This document shows positions 24,101 through 34,366 of a stretch of DNA of 64,000 nucleotides, piece by piece (the first letter of the stretch is position 1; each line of letters starts with the position of its first letter). The translations under genes were made by a program, and so were the position numbers. A model generated the notes under the pieces. It was not told where the DNA came from and made no database searches. It saw only the letters and a list, made by a program, of their open reading frames with translations. Source of the stretch: Engraulis encrasicolus (Eukaryota > Chordata > Actinopteri > Clupeiformes > Engraulidae); the NCBI RefSeq assembly GCF_034702125.1, contig NW_026945720.1:616161-680160 (forward strand), written 5' to 3'.

Positions 24101-25096
24101 TTCTCTTACTTTGTCTTTCCTTGACTGCATGACAGGGTTTTTGGTTTTCATTTTTTCAGCTCTGTTGTTGCTCTGGGTCTTCAGAGTCTTTGGGGCAGTC
24201 TGTAGTCTCTTCAGTTTTTTCGCTGCACATGTCCTCTTATGCTTTGGAATGCTCTGGACATTTGCTAGGCTTTGTCCCTCAATGTGTGTCTCGGCCTCGG
24301 TCTCTGTCTGTTCAAGGTTCTGTACAGTCTCAGTTTCTCTTGCTGCCACTGAATGATCTTCAGGCACCATGCTGTGAATGCTGACTGGTAGCAGGTCATA
24401 CTGAAAGTCATCGGGGAATTCTAAGGCCCCAGAGAACAACTGTAGGAGACGGTGTGCCAGATCATGCTGCGACTTAAAGGTAACCATGACAGCTTTTCCG
24501 TCCTTCACCAAAGCCGAACCATTTGCATTTCGCGAATGAGGATCAAAAAATCCATATCGTCTTTGACTGTCTTGGAAAATACTGATGCACAGGGAACCAG
24601 TAAACAGTAAGCCCTGTGAAAACGCATCTCCAAGCTGTTGCAGCCGTTCTGTGAGATTCATGTAGTTGCCTCCCATGTCTTCATTGGTATCTTGACACAA
24701 ACATCCATGCAGGGTGTCATATTTTGTGACAAGGTATTCTTTCCCTTCTGAGGTAAAAAGCTCTGGTACTTCTTCACAACATAACCAGTCACTTTGGAAC
24801 ACCTGTCTGTCCAACAAGTCTTGCTTTATTGTCCTGTACAGTTTGTCGCCCTTCTGAAGAACTCCGTCCAATGTATTTCGATCCATTGCCTGCTCTTCTT
24901 GCAGTTGAGTGAGAAACATGAGGGAGTTAGCCACACACTGGGTCCCTCTGCTGAATCCATCAAATCTTGGGTCATGTTGAGAGTAGGAAGCCCTCACTGA
25001 AATTTCATTTCCTTTCCTGTAGTGGCTAATACCAGCTTCCTTTCTCCTCCTTTCTCGATGTTTGGCCGCTTTTGAACGCTTCCCCTTACCAGGCAT
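18122..25096 (-). CDS. intact Helentron transposase: protease-like, Rep, Pif1 helicase, endonuclease
   Basis: This single ORF of 2,324 residues is the rolling-circle transposition protein. The start is the ATG at 25,096, with A at -3. Seen in order: a basic start; a cysteine-protease-like region with GTQCVANS (Cys54) and DPHSRN (His187), closer to C76-type than to OTU; degenerate 18-residue DPAFRQK repeats (about 335-485); a Cys-rich, DUF6570-like segment (about 565-640); an acidic linker (about 800-825); a Helitron Rep domain with HIH at 1102-1104 and tyrosines 1299 and 1303; a Pif1-family helicase with GGAGAGKS (Lys1656), DE 1743-1744 and TAHKVQGAT; and an endonuclease/exonuclease/phosphatase domain with TETH and GDFN (Asp2255). 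The Rep nicks DNA, and the helicase unwinds it. The expected final SDH reads SYH (Tyr2314). It has no frameshift, so it may be active. Copy 2 carries a broken version. Confidence 0.95.
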   Translation of the reverse strand: MPGKGKRSKAAKHRERRRKEAGISHYRKGNEISVRASYSQHDPRFDGFSRGTQCVANSLMFLTQLQEEQAMDRNTLDGVLQKGDKLYRTIKQDLLDRQVFQSDWLCCEEVPELFTSEGKEYLVTKYDTLHGCLCQDTNEDMGGNYMNLTERLQQLGDAFSQGLLFTGSLCISIFQDSQRRYGFFDPHSRNANGSALVKDGKAVMVTFKSQHDLAHRLLQLFSGALEFPDDFQYDLLPVSIHSMVPEDHSVAARETETVQNLEQTETEAETHIEGQSLANVQSIPKHKRTCAAKKLKRLQTAPKTLKTQSNNRAEKMKTKNPVMQSRKDKVRELYRTSDAFRMKRLQYMKEYYQRKKEHRKDKYHNDAAFRQTCQQKESQRIRHRYSIDPAFRQKQKQHVRDRYSTDPAFRQKQKQHVRDRYSTDPAFRQKQKQHVRDRDRYSTDPAFRQKEKQKMQEKMRHYRKDPAFRKEERSQQKEAFQRRYSDDKTFNSVRVMVHSRHCKFQRMKDIKALHVIRCSNRIKSKYRNITAFSETLLHMETEKDSTTSNPLIDAAVSLFRLNAQQGPTYVCTVCHRCEFANQVKRCDRSKYTKDPELASMCLTGTYVHVCGDSCNNHGECSMPERKEEWICHTCDDNLKSKRLPSIAVANHLQLDPIPEELQGLNVLERHVIAKFIPFAKIISLPKGQQRAIHGAVVCVPSEVESTVQSLPRPPSASQLLRVKLKRRLCYRGHYQLQVLDMRKVRRALLKLKDMHSQYKDISLQDFDEEDYLELTEVADIETEDKDSAESGADPPKSKDQSSACDDDSECSDEDDCDSKSEDEAEQDDNVAQQHALVFDSCLQPADVGQEILSFGDNIYSIAPAEGNTPVNFFKTPKLESMAFPVQLCTGRNTIDEADRPRKISPSRYFNSRLFSVDNRFAMDTNYIFFAQFVTEMHMAMSSMSIQLRKGKVLTKDGRRITSSLLQDQSEVQKLVRHGHATRFMQPLRGTPAFWEKTTKDLFAMLRQIGMPTFFVTFSAAEMRWPDIIEVIKRQQGETVNAADLDWTTKCEILRSNPVTVMRMWDKRVEALMRDLILSPAQPLGEVEDYFYRVEFQARGSAHIHCMFWIKGAPKLGDQEDDVVVEFIDKYISCQLPDEKADPELHNIVKEVQSHSRNHTKSCKKGHKHCRFDFPKPPIQSTFVRRPPPLDENSQESESDQKTRWLNRTAQAKAKFKAIWNLLHEPAVSVNTIDELLARCNMTYEEYHCCLEEMSNGTSLVMRRDPKDCWTNNYNPDLVRAWNANMDIQFILDAESCLMYMLSYVTKPEHDMSEHLKSVVKDSIHENATDLEQMKQIMQAYSKSREISVQEAVARVCSLKLKSCSRTVVFIPTDDNRLRMSLPMARLEQRDPDSDNIWMTGLPEKYKARPATPEFEGMCMADFASKYRLVYGRGKEGERAIPLEGGMGFIQKRTRGKDAVIRYPRFCVQKHPEKYFETLLKVFCPFRSESDFKRISGRSYASFFLFGNISLPGSESQQPVCDIVRSNWDRYEVASDAVEAAIKKLAEAGPLEGAGFAPNSELIRIEALADRQPEDMVDDNEQDDVPEFRKKAHNQPAVPLVQCSPLSPKELQQMYQSLNQTQAAVFYKIRDWALGCVNGHDVEQFFYFVTGGAGAGKSHLIKCIYNEVTKILRRHPAFREEADISGPTVLLSSYTGTAAFNISGNTLHSLLKLPRNLNPPYQGLGNSLDEIRVILQHLQVIVIDEVSMVSKELFAYVDLRLQQIKGSKKAFGGVSILCIGDFFQLSPVGKTKALCVFEENTVDLWKDNFQIITLTEIMRQKDDAVFAEMLNRLRVKKKGEPLLDADRALLASRTFQQKLECPMDVLHIFPTNKEVDTHNTFALSLICDDVIYVDAEDYLKDERTGRMVKQDTPCKGRKGDLPDRLLLSEGARVVMTRNLDTGDGLVNGSFAKLAKIIMKAEPGGKTCVDLLGLEFDSPTAGLKRRQQGKDDNIAYIDRVEERSTRKGLVRRQFPLRLAYASTAHKVQGATCSSAVVSLKRVFEAGMAYVALSRTTSLQGLHIIDYDEDRIYCNEEVLASLDSMPKADLSDVMPLLEHAKTSAGGNLAVIHHNVEGLLCHIEDVRKHHEMCLGDILCFTETHMFGSAVPQEVQLDGYNMFFRNRQVSYSNFPQLASQKGGGVAIYAKTHIQCHALKYLAGVTDLEFLALKITDPVRAVVAAVYRPPSYKTTDFNTNLQNLLDAVEAVDVSHIVICGDFNENQSSICTPLCDAFTKRGYKQLIADSTTQKGTALDLIFTSQVQKHVLSGVLHTYYSYHRPVFAVFKD

Positions 25097-25174
25097 TTTG
25101 AATTCCTAACTGTTAAAGCACTTTGAACTAGATATCTTGTATGAATTTGTCCTACAGAAATAGTTGATGATGAG

Positions 25175-25176
25175 GA

Positions 25177-25205
<29 letters not shown>
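25175..25205. repeat. (ATT)n microsatellite upstream of the Helitron ORF
   Basis: About ten TTA trinucleotides, 80 bp upstream of the ORF start. The copy 2 counterpart is at 60,187-60,213. Confidence 0.9.
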
Positions 25206-25207
<2 letters not shown>

Positions 25208-25251
25208 TGCAGTGATTTTAAGAGATTCAAATAACTTACCTCAAATAACTT

Positions 25252-25254
<3 letters not shown>

Positions 25255-25338
<84 letters not shown>
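25255..25338. repeat. (GT)n microsatellite upstream of the Helitron ORF
   Basis: About 41 TG dinucleotides. In copy 2 the same tract (60,265-60,336) is shorter and has a central (GC)n block, so it has diverged since duplication. From 25,339 to 26,014 I see no gene. Confidence 0.95.
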
Positions 25339-25340
<2 letters not shown>

Positions 25341-26014
25341 ATGTTACTTACTGTTCTTGGTCCTATTTGTTTTTGGTGCCTGCAGTGCTCTTACCGTTGA
25401 ACCAGGAGTCTTAATCAGTTTCAGGTTATGACCTGGGAATGAAACAAATTCTAACTGACGCGCACCAATTGTGTTGTAGATCTTAGTTGCAAGGCATGTA
25501 TCAGTGGACTATTTGCAAAAGCCACACTGCTAGCCCCAGATCACTTGTCCTTGGCCTGGACACCTAGATCCCTCCTCAGTATGTTACTTGCTGTCTCTTC
25601 CCCATGCATTATGTAATCATTCCCATTGCTATGGCATTCTATGTTTTGCTTCTATTAGCGGGATATACTTACATCCGTCATCAATTTGGAGTCCATAGAT
25701 TCAATTATATGCCAGTTATGAACATCTCTGCACTAGGGGTGCTATTCAGCCAGGCTTTTCAATTTGTCCTCTACAATGTTTTGAGCTTATGTACTTCCAA
25801 AATCAGGCAGATCTGGAGTACAGTTTAGGACAAATGGCTTAAATTTCACTTTTCCAGCAGTTAATTTGCCTACCACATGGTGGCACTATACTTGATTGCC
25901 ATTTCAAGCCAACAGAAAAGTTGGTAGACATTATTTGAATTCACATGTGAATTTCAACAGATGGGAAATACTCCTAACTGAAATGGTGGCCAATTTCCTG
26001 TTTTAAAAACATAT

Positions 26015-26379
26015 AAAGGGACACTGTGCAGGAAATGGTCAAAAAGGTACTGCAACTATGCTGCTCATTGAAACTAGGCTCCCTATTGCCAAATTTGAAC
26101 TTTACATGACCGTTTACTAAGTAATAAACAACTATTTGCTAGTATGGTCCAAGTAGAGTCATTTTTGCAGCTAAGAATGGCTATTTTAGGAAATTCAAAA
26201 TGGTGGACCATGGAGAAGATCCCCCTTTTCATGTATGAAAAGTGCAATTTTTCCAGTCATAATGAATACTTAGAATGTTATGGTGGTCAGGTAAGTATTC
26301 ATTGAAAAGGTAACATTAATGAGTGGGCAGCATGAATTCTGGAAATGAACATCGGAAAATCTCACACAGTGTCCCTTTA
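26015..26379. mobile_element. MITE, family B, in Helitron copy 1
   Basis: Inverted termini AAAGGGACACTGTG and CACAGTGTCCCTTT, with internal arms sharing TTCAAAATGG and CATAATGAATACTTA words. Flanks are TATA/TTAA-like and imperfect. Other members are at 9137 (half), 26,380-26,951 and 34,003-34,366. Confidence 0.75.
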
Positions 26380-26951
26380 AAAGGATTTGTGTAAGATTTT
26401 TAGTTGTTTATTTCCTGAATTCATGCTAAACTCAGTGGTGTAACGCGCTCAACTCAAACAAAGTAAACAACTGGGTGCTCATTCCTCAAGAATATATGAA
26501 GTAAAGAGCAGCACTCCCAATTTTTGTGGTTTATTGCCCGTCAGACGTTTCTGACACTGAAGAAGCGAAACGTCTGATGGGCAATAAACCACAAAACTTG
26601 GAGTGCTGTCCTGGTCTTTATTTTAGAATTCATGCCACCCATTCACTAATGTCACCTTTTTCATGAATACTTATCACCACCATCAAATTTTAAGTATTCA
26701 TTATGACTGGGAAAATTGCACTCATCATACATGGAAAGGGGGATCTTCTTCACAGTCCGCCATTTTGAATTTCTAGAAATAGCCATTTTTAGCTGCAAAA
26801 ATGACTGTACTTTGGCCATACTAGAAAATATGTGTCTATTACCTAGCAAACATCCATGAAAAGAGAGAATTTGGCAATAGGCAGCCCAGTTTCAATGAGC
26901 AGCAAAGTCGCAGAACCCTTTTTGACCATTTCCTGCAAGGTGTACCTTTAA
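26380..26951. mobile_element. MITE, family B, interrupted by an insertion
   Basis: The left part (AGGATTTGTGTAAGATTTTTAG, ending GAATTCATGC) and the right part (CCACCCATTCACTAATGTCACC to AAGGTGTACCTTTAA) match the uninterrupted member at 34,003-34,366. They are split by a 199-bp insertion at 26,427-26,625. The element abuts the previous MITE and the next TTAA element. Confidence 0.65.
26427..26625. mobile_element. 199-bp insertion with 10-bp target duplication and snapback core
   Basis: Flanked by GAATTCATGC (26,417-26,426 and 26,626-26,635). It contains a strong inverted repeat, with arms at about 26,523-26,551 and 26,567-26,595 around TTTATTGCCC...GGGCAATAAA, and a GAAGAAGCGAAACGTC loop motif. 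The class is unknown; the duplication length suggests neither hAT nor TTAA elements. Confidence 0.55.
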
Positions 26952-27707
26952 AGGAACAGTCCACCCTTTTTTGATTTTCACATATTTGCAGTACTTCCAA
27001 GCATCATTGATGAATGTGCATATCATTTTTGTCTATGTGTGTTGCTGGTTTAATAACCTCAGCGTGAAAGCTAAGAACTCTCTCACGAAAATTGTTAAGG
27101 TCAGTGGCAAAATCATAGGTGCCCAGCAAAGCAGCCTCACTGGCCTGCACAAGACAGCCACCCTGAGGAAGGCAGAGTCCATTTTATCAATTAGCGCCCA
27201 CTCGGAATTCCAGCTTCCACCCTCCGGTTCACATTATAGGTTCCCCTCTCTCAAAACTAATAGCACTTTATGGATTGTCCTGTTATCTGTTGTCTATATG
27301 TTGTTGACTTGCTGCACACTTAATTGTCCCTTTTGGGGACAATAAAATTGAAACTTGAACTTGATTACCTAGTTTAACAGTAGGCTACAGCCAAATTATG
27401 AGTAGCAATGCATGTCTATAGACAGCAAACAAAACATAATCAAATGTAAGTATAAACTACTTTGAAATTAATGCAAAATTCACCAGATTGCAAAACAGCT
27501 ATTTAATCCCGTCCTGTTATCACTTGCGGCTTGATGCTAATGCTTCCCATTTACTTCCAGTGGTTATGCTAAGCTATGCTAATAATTCTGATTCAATAAA
27601 TCTGAGTACTGAAAATAACGTGAAAAAATGATGTGCACATTCATGAATAATGCTTGGAAATAGGCCTACAGCAAATGTGTGAAAATCAAAAAAGGTGGAC
27701 TGTTCCT
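26952..27707. mobile_element. TTAA MITE (756 bp) carrying a LINE tail
   Basis: Termini are AGGAACAGTCCACC and GGTGGACTGTTCCT, each flanked by TTAA (26,948-26,951 and 27,708-27,711). The subterminal arms match over about 60 bp (GATTTTCACATATTTGC against GCAAATGTGTGAAAATC). About 250 bp of the interior is a LINE 3' fragment. The copy 2 counterpart is at 61,944-62,695. Confidence 0.85.
27100..27362 (+). pseudogene. 3' fragment of a CR1/Rex-like LINE
   Basis: The plus-strand frame contains a decayed tail resembling the C-terminus of LINE reverse transcriptases (SEFQLPPSGSHYRFPSLKTN). It is followed by TTGTCCCTTTTGGGGACAATAAA and a TGAAACTTGAACTTGA tail, a common end for this LINE group in fish. 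It lies inside the TTAA MITE. Confidence 0.6.
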
Positions 27708-27711
27708 TTAA

Positions 27712-28270
27712 GACATCAAGTCGTCATCTTGTCATATCACAACATATCATAAAGTTACACTCAATTTCTCATCGTCTATGCCTCAACCCCATTTACAAAA
27801 TGTGGCAAATAACTTTTAAATCCATGCATGGCAGCTACCTAAAAAAGGGCCCAATGTGTAGTAAGGAGACACATATGAATAATAACAATGATGATAATAA
27901 TAATTGTAATAATAATAATGCCAATAAAACCTTGCAAAACCAATAGTAGCCTACCTCACACCTTCCATGCTTGGGGAAATACATTTTACCACGTCACCAC
28001 ACTCTAAAGTGATGAAAATCCTATTTTAACACTTGTTAAAAAGAGAAGCACATGCCAAATTTGACAATAGAGATGTTTGTGAAAATGTGTTTTTGTTGCT
28101 CTCCAAGTTGTACTTTAAGAATTGGCCCGGCCACCGTGAAATAGTAGGCGACAGGAATGCGGCCCACCAGCAAAGTTTTGCTTCGCAATAATAGTTCTAC
28201 AATCTTGCATGCTGTTACGATAGCCAACACGAACATCTCTCTACCATTGTAGTTTCATAGCACTTGCAAG
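27712..28270. other. 5' noncoding part of Helitron copy 1, no gene
   Basis: Includes an AAT/ATAATAATG-rich stretch at about 27,876-27,920 and otherwise unique sequence shared with copy 2. Nothing coding is recognised. Confidence 0.5.
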
Positions 28271-28881
28271 CAGTGTTGTCCCCCCAAAAAAACAATAGAG
28301 GTCGCTATTGTCCAGCTGAAAAGTCGCTAGAGGGCATCACGTGACCTTACGTATGACGTTGCATATGGCGTCACATCATCACGCAAGACGCTGATGTCTA
28401 GGAGCAGCCAGGCTGCAGCCGCCCTCCATCACACGGCGAAAGTGACACAAGTATTCGTATAACCAATACAGTACGAACGGGGACAGCTAGTGATATATTA
28501 GAGCTAGATACTTTTTGAAGTTTAGAGCTAAACTGCTGCCCTGCTTGACCGTGGGAAATGCGTCAGGCGGCAGGGGAGTTACAATTAGGTTGAAAAACGA
28601 ACAATAATTGCGTTCGTGGAATACAAATGGGCACAGCTAGTGCTAGTAGAGCTAGCTACTTTTTGGATAGCTCAGAGCTTACACAGCCGTGCTTGACCGT
28701 GGATATAACTAACGCTTCAGACAGCAGCGGAGTAACAAAAAGGTTGAGAAACAATGACTTTGTTAGTGAAACTGCGAGTTTTGAAAAGTAACCAGCTTAA
28801 CCAAAAGTAATTTACGTCGCTAGATGAAGTGTTAGTCGCCAGGGACGGTCAAAAGTAGCTAAATCCTATTTGGCAACACTT
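28271..28881. mobile_element. hAT-like element spanning the duplication edge
   Basis: The left end CAGTGTTGTC and the right end GGCAACACT resemble a common fish hAT terminus, with AAGTCGCTAG and TAGTCGCC subterminal words. Two diverged repeats of about 130 bp lie inside (about 28,480 and 28,625). No clear 8-bp duplication. Only its first ~130 bp is present in copy 2. Confidence 0.5.
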
Positions 28882-29272
28882 GTCTCAAGTGCAGAACAGG
28901 GAGCAGCGGTACTGCAGACTTACTTCAGTTCTTCGAAATTGCGACATGGGCCAGTATTTGGGAGATAGCTCAAAATATAACTTGTCTGCTTGCTGAACAT
29001 GCGTTACATCTCCGTAAATAACAGTAAGTAATAATTTTCCATGCCGCCGGGATGTTGGCTCACCAATGGAACGGAACGTTGAACTGTTGAGATTAGCTTC
29101 CTCGGTTCCTAGCTAACCACTCTAATAGCTAATAGCTAACGGTTTGCAGGTTTCATTTCAATTCATATGCCCAGTCGAAGAGATATGACTGTCTGACCAC
29201 CCGTAATACACTCAGAGTTTAGAATAGAGAATCGTTGATACACTGTCACTGGAAAACGGCAATTAACCTTGA
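28882..29272. other. upstream region of the SGNH gene, no feature seen
   Basis: No TATA-like or other promoter signal can be named with confidence. The reading frame of the first SGNH exon is closed by a TGA at 29,270-29,272. Confidence 0.4.
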
Positions 29273-29359
29273 TATTATTCTCTGGAGATTAGAAAAGGTG
29301 CATTGACTGACCTGGTGAGACGGGCAGAGATTGTAGCTGCAGGGGCTACAATCTCTGTG

Positions 29360-31724
29360 ATGTTAGCTGATCAGGGAGAAACTTCAGTGGAAGCAGTGCT
29401 CGCCAAACCAAAGTGTAGTTCGAAGACGATATCGCAGGGATGCTCAGATGAAGCGCTCGCCAAAAGATGTCGCCCAGAAAGAATTCAAAAGATGCGTTTT
29501 TGTCGCTATATTGAACCTACCCATGGACGCTTGCCAATCAGATTTAATCAAATACCAAACATACTTGGCCTTCTCCAGTCAGCGTGCAATGTTATGATAA
29601 CAGTTTCGAAGACCCCGCCTTTGGACATGGTATGGATGCATCGTTTCTCACCTGGCACCACATTTCGACATATTCGGTGAGACAGCCATTATTATTTTTA
29701 TAAGACATTTACATGTGCATATTCTTTGTGTAACGTTGCAACTAACAGAAGTACCGTTTTGTTTTAGAACAAGAATGGCATCAAGAATGCAATCTTCGGG
29801 ACAAGGTAGGTGACAAAGTTGACTGAATGTGGCTGTTACGTTGGCTGTGTTTTTCGACTTCGACCTAGACATGTGGCAATCCTCTGAAGGATAGCCTAGC
29901 ATGACCGCCCTTTACCCTGCTAAAACAATGCCTACGCAGCTTTAGCCATGGCTTGGTCACTAGACAATGCAGGGAATGTTGAAAGCTTTGGAACGGTTTG
30001 TCAAGGGAGACGGCCATTAGCATAGGCCAAAGCATAAAATGAGTGCATTCGAGACTAGACAACATGAATCAGTTACCGTAAGCCTGGCGTGATCACGTTC
30101 TATTACTTAGCAGCATTTGAGTCACAAGCCAAGGCTGCACAAATATGGCTACAGCCGATACGACTAGATTGTTCTATATACACCGATTGGAGAAGCGATT
30201 TATGGACGCCGCCATCATAGACATACTCGGCGCCCATAAATCGCTTCTTCGGTGTATATAACAATGTAGTCGTATCGGCTGTAGCCATATTTGTGCAGCC
30301 TTGGCCATCCATTTTTACCAGTCAGGTAGCTGGTTTATGGCGTGTACTAAATTGTCTGGGCCTATGTGTGACGCTCACGCATTGTGCATGTTTTATTTCC
30401 GAGTCGAATAGGTAGGTTATTGCGATGAAAACCAACAAGCTTGTATGTTATGTGTGACTTATGTCAATGGCTTGTGACTCAAATGCTACTAAGTAATTGA
30501 ACGTGATCACGCCAGGCCTAACTGCTTTATGTTGTCTAGAGTCTAATGCACTTATTTTATGCGTTGGCCTATGCTAATGTTGCCCAAAGTAATTTTATCT
30601 TTGGGTTTTTTGTAATTCATCCATCACATTATTATAATTGTCCCCTATCGTGACTGTTCTGATGCTTAACTGTTGACCTGCTGCATGACCTTTAACCAAA
30701 ACAAAGTGAGTTGTTATGTCTAGCATTATCCTAATCTGCTAGTTGTTCATAGTTCAGGTGGTGAGTTCAATAGGAAAACATACAATAAAACTTTGATGTG
30801 TGAAGTTTGTAGCACACAATGTTGACTTTTAGGAGAAAATGTGGTGGGGGGGTGGTCAGGTGCATTCATACAATGCTGGCCTCTGCCAAGTGCCATGCTA
30901 TACCCTTTCCCCCCAAATATTTCTGCCTTTTTTTGTGGAGTTAAGACACTGGAATGTCAAATTCTCCCTATCCCAAATGGTGAAGAATCTCTAAATATTC
31001 CTGGATGCGTGCTAAAATGAAATCACTTGTTCCTTTTTGTCATTTCCAACACTAAGTTGTGTGTGTACAGGTTGTGCAATCTCATATCATTAATCTAAGT
31101 CATCTCTTTCCTATCTGTGTCTGTGTCTGTGTTTTGTGTCTGTGTGTGCTTTTGTGTTTGCTTTATTTAGCTCATCCAACGGTCCTTATTGTTGGCGACA
31201 GCTACATTCGCCGTGGGGAGGAGAGAGCAAGGACAACCCTGGGGAGAAATCTGGGCACCTGTGCCCAGATTGAGTGGCTTGGCTTGGGCGGAATGAGGTG
31301 GCACTCGATTGTCCCTCGCCTCATGAATTGGCTGAGAGGAAGATTTCCTCCGGATGTCCTGCTGATTCACTGCGGCGGGAATGACCTGGGGAAACTCAGG
31401 TCTGTGGCCCTCGCTGCGGCGATGAAGCGGGATTTACAGTACCTCCAGCAGCGTTTCCCCAAAATGTTGATTGGATATTCGGCCCTCACCCAGAGACGCT
31501 GCTGGGGTCCTGTACGTCCGAAGAAAATCGAGCGCTCTCGAAAGTGGGTGAACAGTGAAATGGCTACCTTTGTTTTGGGGCTGAACGGGTTTATTGTGCG
31601 TCACGATGGCATACGCCATTACATGCCGGAGCTGTTTCTTAGGGATGACGTTCATATGTCCGCTAGGGGCAATGACATTTTTTTAAATTCTTTTGTAGAC
31701 TGTCTGAGGGCTTTATTTGCATAG
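29360..31724 (+). CDS. spliced SGNH-hydrolase-like protein (three exons)
   Basis: Three segments join in one frame through GT-AG introns: 29,360-29,676 (donor GTGAGA), 29,768-29,805 (acceptor TTTTAG, donor GTAGGT) and 31,171-31,724 (acceptor TTTATTTAG). From the in-frame ATG at 29,360 this gives about 302 residues; starting at the ATG at 29,775 in exon 2 would give 194. Exon 3 carries the SGNH/GDSL fold: block I with GDSY, a GGND block, and a C-terminal DDVH Asp-His pair. These are the residues expected for an esterase-type hydrolase, so catalysis is plausible, but the substrate is unknown. SGNH domains of this kind are multicopy in fish genomes and partly transposon-linked, so this may be an element-derived gene. 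Exon 1 has no recognised domain. No signal peptide is evident: the hydrophobic stretch before exon 3 is intronic. Confidence 0.7.
30013..30580. repeat. fold-back element in SGNH intron 2
   Basis: The inner near-perfect palindrome has arms of about 80 bp at 30,135-30,221 and 30,230-30,309 (AAATATGGCTACAGCCGATACG). Outer arms at 30,013-30,133 and 30,470-30,580 also pair (GTGATCACG, CATTTGAGTCACAAGCC, TTAGCATAGGCC). About 160 unpaired bases sit in the right arm (30,310-30,469). It looks like a long MITE with an internal rearrangement. Confidence 0.75.
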
Positions 31725-31913
31725 GGGTGAAATGGAAATTCTGCTCTACAGCAGCCAATTGGCAATCAGCTCCGGCTTGCAAAACTGTGTGTGATTGTTG
31801 GTGCACCTTTGGGTATAGACAGCATTTATCACATTGGTAGCCATGGTACTGTTCATTTCGACTGAAATTAATCATACATGTACCCCCATCTTAATTACCC
31901 CCACCTTCTGATT

Positions 31914-32152
31914 CAGTGGTCTTCAACCTTTAATGAACAAAAATCCCTTGGCCTGATCACCAACCTCCCAAAACCCCCTTGACCTCATCATAAGCCTGAC
32001 AATGCCCCCCTTAGTATTAAAAAAATAAATGGACTAGTACCCCCCAATGGCAACGAAGCACCACCCCATTTCAGCTGTATGCTTCTCAACGCCCCCCCTA
32101 GAGCTCCCCAACGTCCCCTGGGGGCCTGTACCATCCACGTTGAGAAACACCA
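31914..32152. mobile_element. hAT-like MITE
   Basis: Starts CAGTGGTCTTCAACC and ends GTTGAGAAACACCA. The flanks TTCTGATT (31,906-31,913) and TTCTAATT (32,153-32,160) differ at one base, consistent with an 8-bp hAT duplication. The interior is C-rich (ACCCCC words). Confidence 0.7.
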
Positions 32153-32637
32153 TTCTAATTGAATATGTAGCCACCCATCCACCTGAGCCAAACACTCATC
32201 TCCTCCGGGTTGTCCTATCTGCCTCTCCCCACGGCGAATGTAGCTTCAACACAATAATTGGAGCTCACACAACCCCTTTAAACATCTTCAGAGGCGCCAG
32301 TCTCTCACGTCATCATTATGGATTGAAGGCTGGTGATCCTTCTCAACAACCATGTGGGTATGAAACAACTGTTATAACTCTGTTTGTTAATCTGGCTGGG
32401 CTATTTTGTTGTTATGAAGGTAAATGCTACCTCTTGCTTACCCTGTCTATACTTGTGGCTACCTGTAGCCTGTACCGGTAGGAGGTAACTGAATCATTGA
32501 ACTCAAGGAGGACTGTAATATGAATATATTTCCAAAACTGGTACAGTATCACTTTAACTGTAGAGGTAAACATTTCCCTTGGTAATTTCACTCACTGTCT
32601 CGCTATGTGGTTTTTTTTTCTGTATTCTGTTCATCAG

Positions 32638-32738
32638 GAGTAGTCATCTTCACCCAACCACTTCGCCTGCCTGCACCAGTGTTGCCTCCATCCAGGCCGT
32701 ATGACACCGATGCCACCAGTGCCTTATCCAACACTTAA
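32638..32738 (+). other. proline-rich exon-like block, unit 1
   Basis: Follows TTCTGTTCATCAG and reads GVVIFTQPLRLPAPVLPP and onward to a stop after SNT. It is probably a downstream exon of the SGNH locus or an unlinked transcript. The SGNH frame stops at 31,724, so a joint protein would need alternative splicing that I cannot see. Confidence 0.4.
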
Positions 32739-33635
32739 CTACAGCTCCCCACTGCAAATTCCACCTGGGATGTTGCGGAAGACTGTCACCAGCACCGTCT
32801 CATCTGTACTATCCAAGACTGATCTCATCTCGGCTGTTCCGCGGTATGAAACAACTGTTATAACTCTACTTAGACTTGTAATATTATCATATGTAACACA
32901 CATGTTTACACTTTGATCAGAGTTTGTCATTGAACCAGTAGGTCTGTCATCTAGTGTGTGTGATATCCAAGTTATATCTGTTTTCCATGTGTTTTATTGC
33001 AAAACAGGCCCAAGAGATGCTCCACCTCGTACAGCTGTGATGTGACATCTGTACTATCCAAGACTGATCTCGTCCCGACTGTTCCGCTGTACATAAGCTA
33101 CTTTCTCCATATGGTAAGAAACCCGCTTTTACACAGGATTATGTCAACAGCCTATGCAGGCTTATTTTAACCCCTTAGCACAGAGCCTATGTTGAAACCT
33201 TACTGTCACCAATTGTAATGGCTATGCCTTTATCTCGTACTTAAGGGTCTTGTGTCTTAGCAACGTTGTCATAGCGGTGTTGTTATGATGTAGTTGAGTA
33301 TATTCTGCAAATTGTGAATAGACCTGCCAATGACCCCATCTGCACTAAGAAGATACACGCAAATTTAAAACCAACAGAGTGCGTTAATCCGACTGTGCCA
33401 TTGTGTTGTTATGAAGGTAAATGCTACCTCTTGCTTACCCTGTCTATACTTGTGGCTACCTGTAGCCTGTACCAGTAGGAGATAACTGAATCATTGAACT
33501 CAAGGAGGGCTGTAATACGAATATATTTCCAAAACTGGTACAGTATCACTTTAACTGTAGAGGTAAACATTTTCTTTGGTAATTTCACTGACTGTCTCGC
33601 TATGTGTTTTTTTTTTTCTGTATTCTGTTCATCAG

Positions 33636-33735
33636 GAGTAGTCATCTTCACCCAACCACTTCGCCTGCCTGCACCAGTGTTGCCTCCATCCAGGCCGTAT
33701 GACACCGATGCCACCAGTGCCTTATCCAACACTTA
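33636..33735 (+). other. proline-rich exon-like block, unit 2
   Basis: The same block as at 32,638, with an almost identical sequence and acceptor-like context, and the same stop. It is a copy made by the 1-kb tandem duplication. Confidence 0.4.
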
Positions 33736-34002
33736 ACTACAGCTCCCCATTGCATATTCCACCTGGGATGTTGCGGAAGACTGCCACCAGCACCGTCTCA
33801 TCTGTACTATCCAAGACTGATCTCATCTCGGCTGTTCCGCTGTACATAAGCTAGTTTTTCCTTATGGTAAGACAGCCGCTTTTACAAAGCATTACGTCAA
33901 CACAGGTTATGTAGGCGTATTCTAACCCCTTAGCACATAGCCTATGTTAAAACCTTACTGTCACCAAAATTGTAGTGGCTATGTGTAAATCTGTTACTTA
34001 AA

Positions 34003-34366
34003 GGCTAACTGTGCAAGATTTGTAGTTGTTTATTTCCAGTATTCATGCTACCCATTCACTAATGTTACCCTTTTCATGAATACTTACCACCACCATCAAA
34101 TTCTAAATTTTCATTATGACTGGAAAAATTGCACTTTTCATACCTGAAAAGGGGGATCTTCTCCATGGTATGCCATTTTGAATCTCCAGATAGTGATTTT
34201 TAGCTGAAAAAAATGACTGTACCTGGGCCATACTAGAGAATATTAGTTTATTACTCAGTAATCTTACATGAAAAGGTCAAATTTGGCAATAGACAGCCCA
34301 GTGTCAATGAGCAGCATAGTTGCAGTACCTTTTTTGACCATTTCCTGCACAGCGTACCTTTTCAGG
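34003..34366. mobile_element. MITE, family B, uninterrupted member
   Basis: Runs from TTAAAGGCTAACTGTGC through ATTCATGCTACCCATTCACTAATG to GCACAGCGTACCTTTT. It matches the interrupted element at 26,380-26,951 and so defines that insertion. Confidence 0.65.

Larger units (their letters stand above)
11054..28402 (-). mobile_element. giant Helitron (Helentron type), copy 1
   Basis: This 17.3-kb interval is repeated, nearly identical, at 44,747-63,385. Sequence similarity starts at AACTAG on the left in both copies and fades after TGTCTAGGAG on the right, with different left flanks. It encodes one intact Rep-helicase-endonuclease ORF on the minus strand. Read on that strand, the left limit is a 3' terminus with a hairpin and CTAG followed by T, as expected for rolling-circle Helitrons. 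The exact 5' end is not certain; it falls inside an hAT-like element at 28,271-28,881. The noncoding parts hold nested MITEs, a LINE tail, tandem arrays and exon-like modules. Known Helentrons insert at T-T sites, and the TT after CTAG fits that. A segmental duplication that happens to start at CTAG is the alternative. Confidence 0.7.

Noticed and set aside
18122..25096. OTU protease at the Helitron N-terminus
   Set aside because: No OTU-type DGNC motif was found. The Cys and His context fits a different papain-like family better.
25604..25828. 74-residue hydrophobic frame present in both Helitron copies
   Set aside because: Its preservation is explained by recent duplication of the whole element. 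No homology or splice context was seen.
29325..29357. 13-bp perfect inverted repeat CAGAGATTGTAGC/GCTACAATCTCTG
   Set aside because: It is a real hairpin, but short and just upstream of the putative SGNH start codon. Nothing links it to a function.
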